64,000 nt of DNA, taken from positions 1 through 64,000 of the forward strand of contig JBGAIH010000006.1 in NCBI GenBank assembly GCA_044225675.1. The letters run 5' to 3'. Both the position numbers and the translations under genes were made by a program. The DNA is from JACMQX01 sp044225675 (GTDB lineage: Bacteria; Pseudomonadota; Gammaproteobacteria; Burkholderiales; Burkholderiaceae_C). Each line of letters starts with the position of its first letter. The stretch's first letter is position 1. This document shows, piece after piece, positions 36,225-44,363 of this stretch. The notes under the pieces were generated by a model, which was not told where the DNA came from, did no database searches, and saw only the letters and a list, made by a program, of their open reading frames with translations.

Positions 36225-36590
36225 TCAGGAGAAAGCGGGAGGCCCGCGCGCGGGCAGGGGCGAGGCGGTCAGCCACGCGATGTGCGCGGCCGGAACCGGA
36301 CGCAGCACATGGGCGAGCGGACTGGCCGGCTCGGCGCTCGTGCGGGGCACCGGCGCCGGCGGGCCGGACACCATGCACAGCGGACAGTCGAGCATCGTGC
36401 CGGCGACTTCCTTGACGCCATCGTCCGTCTTGACGAGAACCTTGATGGTCCCGGCGCCGGAGCAGATCAGCTCCATCGCCTGCGGGTTCACCACGGGCGA
36501 CGCAACAGCCACACCAAGCGACAGCACGAACCACGCCAGCACGAGACGTGCGAGGCGATGAGCCATGCGAAGCGACTGCAGGGTGGGCAT
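36225..36590 (-). CDS. DUF2946-family small protein of the copper operon
   Basis: The 121-residue protein has a hydrophobic N-terminal segment (LARLVLAWFVLSLGVAVASP), a Cys (MELICSGAG) and a CPLC motif (MLDCPLCMVSG), as in DUF2946 proteins. Its end is Pro/Ala rich. Start options are 36590 or 36566. It leads the TonB-YcnI-PCu(A)C run, where it may bind copper by the Cys pair. The divergent neighbour is a VOC protein across 57 bp. Confidence 0.8.
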   Translation of the reverse strand: MPTLQSLRMAHRLARLVLAWFVLSLGVAVASPVVNPQAMELICSGAGTIKVLVKTDDGVKEVAGTMLDCPLCMVSGPPAPVPRTSAEPASPLAHVLRPVPAAHIAWLTASPLPARGPPAFS

Positions 36591-36647
36591 GCGGCGATTA
36601 TTGCAGAGTCGGCGGCCGGCGCCGTGTCTGCGGCCGATAATGCGGCC

Positions 36648-37064
36648 ATGCCAAGCCTGTTCCATCTTGCCATCCACGTGACCGACCTCGATGCCGCCAG
36701 GCGTTTCTACGGCGGCGTCCTCGGCTGCACCGAAGGCCGCAGCGCGCCAACCTGGGTGGACTTCGACTTCTTCGGCCACCAGCTGTCGCTGCACCTGGGC
36801 CAGCCCCTGGCCACCACGCGCACCGGCCAGGTCGACGGCAAGCTCGTGCCGATGCCGCATTTCGGGCTGGTGCTCGCACTGGATGACTGGCAGGCGCTGG
36901 CCCGGCGCCTCGAGCAGGCGGGCACCGAGTTCGTGCTGGCGCCGCAGGTGCGCTACGAGGGCCTGCCCGGCGAGCAGTGGACCATGTTCTTCCTCGACCC
37001 CAGCGGCAATCCCATGGAGATCAAGGGCTTCCGTTCGCTGGACTCGGTCTACGTGCACCAGTAG
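36648..37064 (+). CDS. VOC-family (glyoxalase/dioxygenase-like) protein
   Basis: The 138-residue protein has one VOC fold (paired beta-alpha-beta-beta-beta units): MPSLFHLAIHVTDLDAARRF near the start and WTMFFLDPSGNPMEIKGF at the end. Metal ligands are likely His7 and Glu near the C-terminus (NPMEIKGF). The substrate is unknown; the family includes lyases, dioxygenases and resistance proteins. It is followed by a MarC-like gene 74 bp downstream. Confidence 0.88.
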   Translation: MPSLFHLAIHVTDLDAARRFYGGVLGCTEGRSAPTWVDFDFFGHQLSLHLGQPLATTRTGQVDGKLVPMPHFGLVLALDDWQALARRLEQAGTEFVLAPQVRYEGLPGEQWTMFFLDPSGNPMEIKGFRSLDSVYVHQ

Positions 37065-37138
37065 GCGCCAGGCCCGTAGACACCTGGCCCGCACGAGCCG
37101 CGCAGCGCTCCCCCCGAACCCGACTGCAGCCACGCACG

Positions 37139-37732
37139 ATGACCTACACCTTCGCCTCGGCCACCATCCTGCTGCTGCTCATCACCGATCCGTTCGGCAA
37201 CATCCCGATCTTCGTCAATGCCCTGTCGGGTGTCGCACCCGAGCGGCGCCGCCGCGTGATCCTGCGCGAGGTGCTGATCGCCTTCTGCCTGCTGCTCGCC
37301 TTCATGTTCGTGGGCGACGCCTTTTTGCGGATCATGAACCTGAGCCAGCTGTCGCTGCAGATCGCGGGCGGCGTGGTGCTGTTCCTCATCGCGCTTCGCA
37401 TGATCTTCCCGCCGCCGGTGTCGCCCCACGCAACGCCTGTGACGGAGCCGCTGATCGTGCCGCTGGCGATCCCGGCGCTGGCCGGCCCGTCGGCCCTGGC
37501 CACGGTGATGCTGCTGGTCTCTCAGGCGCCGGAGCGCCGGCTCGAATGGATCGGCGCCCTGTGCGTGACGATGGCGGTGTGCGCCGTGGTGCTGGTGCTG
37601 GCCGAGCGCATCCAGCGTGTGCTGGGCGACCGCTTCGTCAGCGCCTTCGAGCGGCTCATGGGCCTCATCCTCGTGGCGATCGCGGTCGAGATGCTGCTGC
37701 GGGGCGTGAAGGTCTTCGCCGCGCAGATCTAA
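37139..37732 (+). CDS. MarC/UPF0056-family membrane protein
   Basis: The 197-residue protein has six hydrophobic helices, with the family start TILLLLITDPFGNIPIFVNA and the central IPALAGPSALATVMLL. MarC proteins were once linked to antibiotic resistance but their role is not established. The ATG at 37139 follows a Cys/Arg-rich untranslated stretch; the longer open frame upstream overlaps the VOC gene and is not used. Confidence 0.88.
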   Translation: MTYTFASATILLLLITDPFGNIPIFVNALSGVAPERRRRVILREVLIAFCLLLAFMFVGDAFLRIMNLSQLSLQIAGGVVLFLIALRMIFPPPVSPHATPVTEPLIVPLAIPALAGPSALATVMLLVSQAPERRLEWIGALCVTMAVCAVVLVLAERIQRVLGDRFVSAFERLMGLILVAIAVEMLLRGVKVFAAQI

Positions 37733-37812
37733 AGCGCAGATCTGCGCGGCTCTGGACGACGGCGCCGAAGCGCTGTCCTGCGCCGCTGTCCTGCGCTACC
37801 GTGCCGAGAGCC

Positions 37813-38823
37813 TCAGGCCTTCAGCGGTGCGATCTTCTGGTCGATCGCGCCGAACACGCTCTGGCCGTCGCGGCCCTTCATCTCGATGCGGATCGTGTCG
37901 CCGAACTTCATGAAGGCGGTCGAGGGCTTGCCGTCCAGAATGGTCTCGATGGCGCGCTTTTCCGCAATGCAGCTGTAGCCCTTGGGCCAGTCCATGCGCC
38001 CGTCCTTCTCGACGCCGCGGTTGCTCACCGTGCCCGAGCCGACGATGCTGCCCGCACGCACGTTGCGCGTCTTGCAGATGTGGGCGATCAGCTGGCCGAA
38101 GTGGAACGTCATGTCGGGCCCCGCCTCGCACATGCCCACCTTGCGGCCGTTCCAGGCGCTCTGGATGGTCAGGTCCAGGCGCCCGCCCTTCCACGCGTCA
38201 CCGACTTCGTCGGGCGTCACGGCCACGGGGCTGAATGCGGTGGCCGGCTTGCTCTGGAAGAAGCCGAAGCCCTTGGCCAGTTCGGCCGGAATCAGGTTGC
38301 GCAGCGACACGTCGTTGACCAGCATCAGCAGCCGGATGCCGTCGAGCGCCTGCTCCGGCGTGCTGCCCATGGCCACGTCGCCCGTCACCACTGCGATCTC
38401 GGCCTCGAAGTCGATGCCGAACTCCTCGCTCGGGCAGATCACGTCGTCGCAGGGGCCGATGAAGTCGTCGCTGCCGCCCTGGTACATGAGCGGGTCGGTG
38501 TAGAAGGTCTCGGGCACCTCCGAATTGCGCGCCCGGCGCACCAGCTCCACATGGTTGATGTAGGCCGACCCGTCGGCCCACTGGTAGGCCCGCGGCAGCG
38601 GCGCCATGCACATCTTGGGATCGAAGGCAAAGGCGTGGCGCGCCTTGCCGTGGTTCAGCGTGTCGTACAGGTCCTGCAGCTGCGGGCTGATGAAGCTCCA
38701 GTCGTCGAGCACCTGCTGCATCTTCGACGCAATGCCCGTCGCATAATGGGCAGTGCCCAGGTCACGCGAGACCACGACGAGTTGCCCGTCGCGCGAGCCG
38801 TCCTTGTAGGTTGCAAGTTTCAT
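37813..38823 (-). CDS. Fumarylacetoacetate hydrolase family protein
   Basis: The 336-residue protein has the FAH fold with metal residues in FGIDFEAEIAVVTGDVAMGS and LMLVNDVSLRNLI, plus PKMCMAPLPRAYQWADGSAY. It could be fumarylacetoacetase of tyrosine breakdown or a related hydrolase or decarboxylase of a ring-cleavage pathway. Start ATG at 38823 gives MKLATYKDGSRDGQL. The divergent IclR regulator suggests control by an aromatic or organic-acid signal. No other pathway gene adjoins it. Confidence 0.88.
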   Translation of the reverse strand: MKLATYKDGSRDGQLVVVSRDLGTAHYATGIASKMQQVLDDWSFISPQLQDLYDTLNHGKARHAFAFDPKMCMAPLPRAYQWADGSAYINHVELVRRARNSEVPETFYTDPLMYQGGSDDFIGPCDDVICPSEEFGIDFEAEIAVVTGDVAMGSTPEQALDGIRLLMLVNDVSLRNLIPAELAKGFGFFQSKPATAFSPVAVTPDEVGDAWKGGRLDLTIQSAWNGRKVGMCEAGPDMTFHFGQLIAHICKTRNVRAGSIVGSGTVSNRGVEKDGRMDWPKGYSCIAEKRAIETILDGKPSTAFMKFGDTIRIEMKGRDGQSVFGAIDQKIAPLKA

Positions 38824-38884
38824 GGGATGGGTGTCCTCGGGTCGCTGCCAGTGCCTTGGCGGCACGGCAAAGATTACGCATTGT

Positions 38885-38906
38885 TAAACGAATTTACCTA
38901 AACGAA
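38885..38906. promoter_or_regulatory. Direct-repeat candidate operator between FAH and IclR genes
   Basis: Two copies of TAAACGAA (38885-38892 and 38899-38906) are spaced 14 bp start to start in the divergent intergenic region. It is AT-rich against GC-rich surroundings. Such paired half-sites fit an IclR-type regulator binding here. Confidence 0.5.
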
Positions 38907-38942
38907 ATTGTATCGCATGAGCGTGCAGGGCCCGGACACTCC

Positions 38943-39734
38943 ATGAAGGAACGCGCAGGCATCCAATCCGTCGAAGTCGGCTTTGCCCTGCTGGACGTGC
39001 TCGCGCGAGCCGACGGCCCGCTCATGCTGCGGGACCTGGCCGGCGCCGCAGGCATGAGCGCGGCCAAGGCGCACCGCTATCTCGTGAGCTTCCAGCGCCT
39101 GGCGCTCGTGACGCAGGACTCCGCCACCACCCGCTACGACCTCGGGCCCGCCGCCCTCAAGCTGGGCCTGGCCTCGCTATCGCGCCTGGACGCCGTCAAG
39201 CTCGCGCGCGAGCGCGTCGCCGGGCTGATGGAAAGCATCGGCCACACACTCGCCCTGGCCGTCTGGGGCAACCACGGCCCGACCATCGTCCACTGGGAGG
39301 AGTCGTCCCAGGCCGTCACCGTGAATCTGCGCCTGGGCGACGTCATGCCCCTGCTCACCTCGGCCACCGGCCGCTGCTTTGCCGCCTACCTGACGCGCGA
39401 CGGAGCGCTGGACAAGATCGCGCCGCTGCTCAAGGACGAAATGGCGCGCGCGCAGAAGACCGGACGCACCGATGTTCCCCGCACGATGGCGGAGGTGCGC
39501 AGCCTGTTCGAGGATGTCCGCACACGGGGCGCCGCCCGGGTGGTCGACACGCTGCTGCCGGGCATCGTGGGCTTCTGCGCGCCGGTGTTCGACGCCGACG
39601 GCCACATCGCGCTGGGCATGGTGGCGCTCGGATCGGTCGCAACCTTCGACCCGGCCTGGGGCGGTGCGGTGGACGTGCAGCTGCGCGAGGCGGCCGCCCG
39701 CCTGTCCAGCGACCTGGGCTACAGCGGCCGCTGA
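38943..39734 (+). CDS. IclR-family transcriptional regulator
   Basis: The 263-residue protein has an N-terminal winged helix-turn-helix (VGFALLDVLARADGPLMLRD, GMSAAKAHRYLVSFQRL) and a C-terminal IclR effector domain (TLALAVWGNHGPTIVHWEES, LTSATGRCFAAYLT, GFCAPVFDADGHIALGMVAL). The ATG at 38943 is chosen for the family start. It is divergent from the FAH gene by 119 bp and probably controls it and itself. The inducer is unknown. Confidence 0.93.
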   Translation: MKERAGIQSVEVGFALLDVLARADGPLMLRDLAGAAGMSAAKAHRYLVSFQRLALVTQDSATTRYDLGPAALKLGLASLSRLDAVKLARERVAGLMESIGHTLALAVWGNHGPTIVHWEESSQAVTVNLRLGDVMPLLTSATGRCFAAYLTRDGALDKIAPLLKDEMARAQKTGRTDVPRTMAEVRSLFEDVRTRGAARVVDTLLPGIVGFCAPVFDADGHIALGMVALGSVATFDPAWGGAVDVQLREAAARLSSDLGYSGR

Positions 39735-39745
39735 CGCGAGGGGCC

Positions 39746-41029
39746 ATGCGCGTCCGCCCGCTTGCGCCGGCCCTGGCGTTCGGAACCGGTTCAGGTTCAG
39801 ACTCCAACCCCGGACGCGGTCCGACTCCGGCGACGCCCCTGCTGCCGCGCAAAACGCTGGCACTGCTGCTGGCCGCCGTCCTGGCGGGCCATCTGCTGGT
39901 TCTTCAGGTGGCGCCCGGGCCGCTGCAACTGGACGATCCGCTGGCCGGCAAACGCTTCGTCACCCGCACGATCGAGCTGAACCGGCCTGGCGAGAGCGCG
40001 ACTGCACCACGCCCCGCAGCGCCGGTCCCCGCCAGCCCGGCCCCACCGGCGGCCTTGCCCCCATCCGCAGCCTCGACCACTGCACCACGCCCTGCGCTGC
40101 CGGCATCGACGCCAGCCGTCGAGGCGCCGCCCGCCCGGACGCCAGGCCGGCCCATCGATGTGGCAAGCACCGCCGCGCCGGCGCCCGAGCCGGCAGTTGC
40201 GAACCTGGCCCTGCCAACGCCCACGGCCACTCAAGCGGCACCGGCTCCCGCACCCGCACCCGTTCAGGCGCCTGCACCGGCCCCTGCACCGGCCTCCGTC
40301 AGCGCCGCAGGCGTGCCCGCCCCTGAGGGCACGCCTGCCGCAACAGCAGGCCTACCAGCGGGCCAGCACGAGTCCGGCCGCGCCACCGCCTTCAGCATTC
40401 CCGGCTCCACGCGCCTGCTGTACGCCGTGACAGGCGAGGTCAGGAAGCAGGCCTGGAACGCCAATGCCCAGCTCCTGTGGCGCCACGACGGCACCCGCTA
40501 CGAGGCGCGCCTGGAAGTCAGCGCCTTCCTGATGGGCTCGCGCGTCCAGACCAGCACCGGCGGCATCACCTCCGCCGGTCTGGCGCCGAGCCGCTTCTCC
40601 GACCGGTCGCGCAGCGAGCAGGCGGCGCATTTCGTGCGCGACCGGGGCGTCATCGTGTTCAGCGCCAACCGCCCTGAAGCCGCTCTGCAGGCCGGCGCGC
40701 AGGACCAGCTCAGCGTGGTGCTGCAGCTGGCGTCGATGCTCGCGGGCGAGCCGGCGCGCTACCCGGCCGGCAGCACGATCAGCGTGCAGACGGCCAGCGT
40801 GCGCGATGCCGACGCCTGGCAGTTCGCCGTGGACGGCGAGGAGCGGCTGCAGCTGCCTCAAGGCGACACGCCCACGCTCAGGCTCACCCGGATGCCACGC
40901 CGCGAGTTCGATCAGAAGGTCGAACTCTGGCTGGCCCCGGCCTTGGGCTACCTGCCCGTGCGCATGCGTCTGACACAACAGAACGGCGATTTCGTCGACC
41001 AGCAGTTGCGTGGCACCGACAAGCCCTGA
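39746..41029 (+). CDS. DUF3108-domain protein with long Pro/Ala linker
   Basis: The 427-residue protein begins with a Pro-rich N-terminus and a membrane segment (KTLALLLAAVLAGHLLVLQV), then about 140 residues of Pro/Ala linker. The C-terminal DUF3108 domain (about 210-420; TRLLYAVTGEVRKQAWNANA, DGTRYEARLEVSAFLMG, EGELRLQLPQ-like EERLQLPQGDTP) is a beta-rich periplasmic domain of unknown role. The layout suggests an inner-membrane anchor with a flexible arm reaching across the periplasm. It follows IclR by 11 bp. Confidence 0.85.
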   Translation: MRVRPLAPALAFGTGSGSDSNPGRGPTPATPLLPRKTLALLLAAVLAGHLLVLQVAPGPLQLDDPLAGKRFVTRTIELNRPGESATAPRPAAPVPASPAPPAALPPSAASTTAPRPALPASTPAVEAPPARTPGRPIDVASTAAPAPEPAVANLALPTPTATQAAPAPAPAPVQAPAPAPAPASVSAAGVPAPEGTPAATAGLPAGQHESGRATAFSIPGSTRLLYAVTGEVRKQAWNANAQLLWRHDGTRYEARLEVSAFLMGSRVQTSTGGITSAGLAPSRFSDRSRSEQAAHFVRDRGVIVFSANRPEAALQAGAQDQLSVVLQLASMLAGEPARYPAGSTISVQTASVRDADAWQFAVDGEERLQLPQGDTPTLRLTRMPRREFDQKVELWLAPALGYLPVRMRLTQQNGDFVDQQLRGTDKP

Positions 41030-41091
41030 GTGCAATCGTTCTCACAATCGGCATCAAGGAAGGGCGAAACTGCGGGAAATCCCCGTCGTCC

Positions 41092-41119
41092 TTGAAACTG
41101 GCCCGGACGTTGCTATCTA
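41092..41119 (+). promoter_or_regulatory. Sigma70-like promoter for the DUF3567 gene
   Basis: TTGAAA (41092-41097), 16 bp, then TATCTA (41114-41119), lies 42 bp before the DUF3567 ATG. A 7-bp inverted pair TCAAGGA/TCCTTGA (41054-41060 and 41089-41095) overlaps the -35 and may be an operator. Confidence 0.55.
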
Positions 41120-41161
41120 ACGAACAGGTGCCAACCGGTCGTTCTGAAGGGAACCTAGCTC

Positions 41162-41443
41162 ATGCACATGCTCTACGACTCCGACTCCTTCGTGGTAGTC
41201 CACATGCAGGCCAATGCGGCAGAGGAAGGCACGCCCGCCGCGACCGGCCCGCTGCTGGCGCGTGACGGCTTCGAGATCGTGGACAAGCGCTCCGGCAAGG
41301 AGGTCTATCTCGATGGCTCGTGGGCCGAGCTGTTCCAGCGTCACATCGACGCCTGGCAGGCCAATACCCCGACCCAGGAAGAGGTCGAGGACACCCTGGA
41401 AGGATTCGCCGAACTTGCGCAGAATCCAGTGATCCAGCACTGA
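41162..41443 (+). CDS. DUF3567-family small protein
   Basis: The 93-residue protein begins MHMLYDSDSFVVVHMQANAA, the strongly conserved start of the betaproteobacterial DUF3567 family. It continues GFEIVDKRSGKEVYLDGSWA and ends in an acidic helix. It has no signal peptide. Function is unknown. GAAGGGAA is its ribosome site and a promoter is visible just upstream, so it is expressed alone. It converges with the AbrB-family gene. Confidence 0.9.
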   Translation: MHMLYDSDSFVVVHMQANAAEEGTPAATGPLLARDGFEIVDKRSGKEVYLDGSWAELFQRHIDAWQANTPTQEEVEDTLEGFAELAQNPVIQH

Positions 41444-41502
41444 GCGCAGCGCCGCCGTTGGCGGTGGCGGCTCCTGATCCGGCCGCTGCCGAGCCACCGG
41501 GC

Positions 41503-42591
41503 TCATTCGGCCGGAGGCCTCTCTCCTGCGCCGCGACGCGCGTAGATCAGCCGGTACGCCGGGTCCACGAGGATCAGCACCGCGATCAGCCGGCACACCT
41601 GAAACGCCGTCACCACCGGCACCCCCAGCTGCAGCACCTTGGCCGTGATCGCCATCTCGGCGATGCCGCCCGGCGAGGTGCCAAGCACCAGCGTCGCCGG
41701 GTGGATGCCCGTGCCCCAGTACAGCAGCCACGCAAACCCCGCGCACAGGACAATCATCACGACCGTGCCCACGGCCACCGTCGCCAGCCAGCGCGGCGCC
41801 GTATGCACGAACTCGGCGGTGAACCGCACGCCCAGACTCACGCCGATCACTAGTTGCGCCGCATTGGACAGCCAGGCCGGCAACGCCGTCAGGCTGATGC
41901 CGGCCATGGTGATGCCCATCGACACGATCAGGGCGCCCAGGAACCACGGATTGTTGCGGCCCAGGCGAGACAGCACCCAGGCCCCGGCGCCCGTGGCCAG
42001 CGCGAGCACCAGCAGCCCCTCCCACCGCACCTCGCGCATGACGGGCGGTGAGAAGTCGAGGCCGTGCAGGCCGCTCCAGGTGAAGGCAAAGGGCACCGTC
42101 AGCGTCACGACCAGCAGGCGCAGGCTGTGCGCTGCAGCGACCAGATCGGCCCGCGCGTTCTCGCGCTCGGCCAGCTGCGTCATCTCGGACGCACCGCCGA
42201 TGGCCCCGGCGAAGAACGTGGTGGCCCGCATGCGCGCCTCGGGCACCTGGGGCAGCCGGTGCGCGTGAAGGCGGTACAGCCACTGCCCGAACAGCATGCC
42301 CAGCACCAGCGACCACACGATGCCCAGCAGGATCGCCCACCAGATGCCGGCCACCAGGGTCGTGACCTGCGGCGTGAAGTAAAGCCCGAGCGCCGCGCCG
42401 ATGGTCCACTGACCCGCGTTGCGCAGCGGCGTCCAGCTTTCCGTGGGCGCGCCCAGGATGGACGCAGCCGCCGTGACCAGCAGCGGGCCGATCATCCACG
42501 GCAGCGGTGTGTGCAGCCAAAGACACAGGGCCGACGCGGCCAGCGCCAGCGCCAGGGTCAGCACGACCCTCAGGGGGAAATTCAGACGCAT
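41503..42591 (-). CDS. AbrB-family (PF05145) membrane protein
   Basis: The 362-residue protein has about ten hydrophobic helices in two similar halves. Each half contains the family block: GPLLVTAAASILGAPTESWT... and ALIVSMGITMAGISLTALPA, with ATTFFAGAIGGASEMTQLAE and LVLGTSPGGIAEMAITAKVL. Some members are mislabelled as ammonia monooxygenase; no such activity is implied. Function is unknown, perhaps a regulator-linked transporter. Start is MRLNFPLRV at 42591. It is divergent from chaN by 33 bp. Confidence 0.88.
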   Translation of the reverse strand: MRLNFPLRVVLTLALALAASALCLWLHTPLPWMIGPLLVTAAASILGAPTESWTPLRNAGQWTIGAALGLYFTPQVTTLVAGIWWAILLGIVWSLVLGMLFGQWLYRLHAHRLPQVPEARMRATTFFAGAIGGASEMTQLAERENARADLVAAAHSLRLLVVTLTVPFAFTWSGLHGLDFSPPVMREVRWEGLLVLALATGAGAWVLSRLGRNNPWFLGALIVSMGITMAGISLTALPAWLSNAAQLVIGVSLGVRFTAEFVHTAPRWLATVAVGTVVMIVLCAGFAWLLYWGTGIHPATLVLGTSPGGIAEMAITAKVLQLGVPVVTAFQVCRLIAVLILVDPAYRLIYARRGAGERPPAE

Positions 42592-42624
42592 GTGAAGCGG
42601 GGCATGAACCGCTAGTATCGCGGC

Positions 42625-43398
42625 ATGAGCTTTTCCCGTGCCATCCAGTGCCTGCTGCTCGGCGCCGCGCTGCCCCTGCTCGCAGGCGTCGCGGGCTGCG
42701 CGAGCACGCCTTCGCCCGAAGCCGAGCGGATTGCGGCGCTGCTGCCAGCCGACGTCCTGCTGCTGGGCGAGCAGCATGATGCACCCGCGCACCAGCGGAT
42801 CCATCGCGACGTGGTCCGCCTGCTGGCAGGTCGGGGGCAACTGGCCGCCGTGGCCCTGGAGATGGCCGAGCAAGGCACCTCGACGGCCGATCTGCGCCGC
42901 ACGGCCGACGATGAGCAGGTCCGGTCGGCCCTGCGCTGGGACGACAACGCCTGGCCCTGGCGGGCCTATGGGCCGGCCGTCATGGCTGCAGTCCGGGCCG
43001 GGGTGCCGGTGCTGGGCGCCAACCTGCCGCGCGCGGCGATGCGCGAGGCCATGGCCGACTCGGCGCTCGACATGCAGTTGCCCGGCCCCGCGCTCAAGGC
43101 GCAGCAGCAGGCCATCCGCATCGGGCATTGCCAGCTTCTGCCGGAGGGCCAGATCCAGCCCATGACCCGCATCCAGATCGCGCGGGACCAGGCCATGGCC
43201 CGGACGCTGCTGCAGATCCGCGTACCCGGCAAGACCGTCGTCCTGCTTGCGGGCGCAGGGCATGTGGACGCGACCCTCGGCGTGCCGCAGCACCTGCCTG
43301 CCGGGCTCGCGGTGCGTCCCGTGGTGCTGGCCGGCTCCGACGCGCCCGAAAAAGACCATTGCGAAGGCTTGCGGCAGCGCATGGCGCCCGCCCGATGA
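42625..43398 (+). CDS. chaN: ChaN-family heme-binding lipoprotein
   Basis: The 257-residue protein has a lipoprotein signal (LAGVAGC, Cys at about 25). The ChaN domain follows with LLLGEQHDAPAHQRIHRDVV and VALEMAEQG, and KTVVLLAGAGHVDATLGVPQ at the end. ChaN proteins bind stacked hemes and belong to the EreA-like fold. A tandem 12-bp duplication (CCGATGAACGTC, 43392-43415) covers the stop codon. A perfect inverted repeat follows about 40 bp later. Confidence 0.9.
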   Translation: MSFSRAIQCLLLGAALPLLAGVAGCASTPSPEAERIAALLPADVLLLGEQHDAPAHQRIHRDVVRLLAGRGQLAAVALEMAEQGTSTADLRRTADDEQVRSALRWDDNAWPWRAYGPAVMAAVRAGVPVLGANLPRAAMREAMADSALDMQLPGPALKAQQQAIRIGHCQLLPEGQIQPMTRIQIARDQAMARTLLQIRVPGKTVVLLAGAGHVDATLGVPQHLPAGLAVRPVVLAGSDAPEKDHCEGLRQRMAPAR

Positions 43399-43435
43399 AC
43401 GTCCCGATGAACGTCCGGTGGTGAGCGGCCGCCGG

Positions 43436-43475
43436 AAAAAGTCGGCGGGCGAGCGGGGGGCGAGCGCCCGCCGAC
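43436..43475 (-). terminator. Strong hairpin with T-run on the minus strand only
   Basis: Perfect 11-bp arms GTCGGCGGGCG (43441-43451) and CGCCCGCCGAC (43465-43475) with a 13-nt loop are followed, reading minus, by TTTTT (43436-43440). As a terminator it would stop a leftward transcript, yet no leftward gene lies to its right. It may block antisense transcription, or its hairpin alone may act at the 3' end of chaN mRNA. Confidence 0.6.
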
Positions 43476-43499
43476 GAGGCGCTGCGCTCCGCGCAAACC

Positions 43500-43541
43500 C
43501 TGATCCAGATCAAGCGCGGCAGGGCCCTGCCGCGTCATGCT
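43500..43541 (+). promoter_or_regulatory. FNR/Anr-type box and -10 before the metallophosphoesterase-ubiM genes
   Basis: CTGATCCAGATCAA (43500-43513), reading TTGATCTGGATCAG on the minus strand, matches 9 of 10 fixed bases of TTGAT-N4-ATCAA. A -10-like CATGCT (43536-43541) lies with its centre 32 bp from the box centre. That fits a class II promoter with the activator at about -41.5. The predicted start near 43548 leaves only about 7 nt before the ATG at 43555. Confidence 0.65.
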
Positions 43542-43554
43542 AGCCCTGACCATC

Positions 43555-44304
43555 ATGAAACTTGCCCTGCTGGCCGACGTGCATGCCAATCTGCGGGCCT
43601 GGAAGGCCTGCCTCGCCCATGCCCGGGACCAGGGGGCAGAGCGCATCGCCGTGCTGGGTGACAGCGTGGGCTATGGTGCCGAGCCCGCCGCCGTGGTGGA
43701 TGAACTCATGGTGCTTGCCCAGTCGGGCGCCCTCGTCGTGCGTGGCAACCACGACCAGCTCGCGGCCGATCCACCCGTCATCGCCGCAACCGCCGACGAG
43801 TCCGGCGCGGCCTGGACCAGCGCCCAGCTCAGCGCCTCGCAACGCGCCTTCCTGGCCAATCTGCCGCTGGAAGCACGGCTCGACGACGTGCTGCTCGTGC
43901 ATGCGAGCGCGGACGCGCCGCGGCTGTGGCGCTACGTGCGCGACGCGCGGCTGGCCGCCCTGAGCCTGGATGCGGCCAGCGCGGCCGGTGCCCGCTACGT
44001 CTTCGGCGGCCATGTGCACCGTCACGCCCTCTGGTACCGTGGGGCGGGCCGCGAGCTCATGCCCTTCGAGCCGACCAGCGGCGTGGCCATCCCCGTCCCG
44101 CGCCGCCGCCAGTGGCTGGCGACGATCGGCTCGGTCGGCCAGCCACGCGACGGCCGCACCGCCGCGCTCTACGCCCTGTTCGACACGCAGGCCGAGCGAC
44201 TCACCTTTCACCGCGTGCCCTACGACCATGCCGGCGCTGCCGCCGCAGTTCGCGCCGCCGGCCTGCCCGAGGCGTACGCCCTGCGGCTCGAAACCGGCTG
44301 CTGA
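43555..44304 (+). CDS. Metallophosphoesterase family protein
   Basis: The 249-residue protein has calcineurin-type metal motifs in order: MKLALLADVHANLRAWKACL (Asp-x-His), LGDSVGYG, VRGNHDQ (Gly-Asn-His-Asp), and later FGGHVHRHALWYR (GHxH). It is a YfcE/bacterial-type phosphodiesterase or protein phosphatase; the substrate is unknown. The start at 43555 gives MKLALLADV; an ATG 18 bp upstream would overlap the promoter -10. It is followed by ubiM 59 bp later, and by the kinase-USP 1.9 kb later in the same direction. Confidence 0.9.
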   Translation: MKLALLADVHANLRAWKACLAHARDQGAERIAVLGDSVGYGAEPAAVVDELMVLAQSGALVVRGNHDQLAADPPVIAATADESGAAWTSAQLSASQRAFLANLPLEARLDDVLLVHASADAPRLWRYVRDARLAALSLDAASAAGARYVFGGHVHRHALWYRGAGRELMPFEPTSGVAIPVPRRRQWLATIGSVGQPRDGRTAALYALFDTQAERLTFHRVPYDHAGAAAAVRAAGLPEAYALRLETGC

Positions 44305-44363
44305 GGCCGTTTCTTGACGCCGCGCAAGGCGGCGCCGACGCACCCGCCCTTAAGCTGGCCGGC

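Noticed and set aside
33654..36640. A long plus-strand frame running into the VOC gene
   Set aside because: It mirrors the TonB receptor gene and has no recognisable domain; only the last 138 residues from 36648 are real.
41503..42591. Ammonia monooxygenase label for the AbrB-family protein
   Set aside because: The fold is a ten-helix PF05145 membrane protein without copper-binding residues; the label is a known database misnomer.
43392..43415. Tandem 12-bp duplication CCGATGAACGTC x2 as a possible regulator site
   Set aside because: It covers the chaN stop codon and looks like a simple slippage duplication; no promoter is aligned with it.
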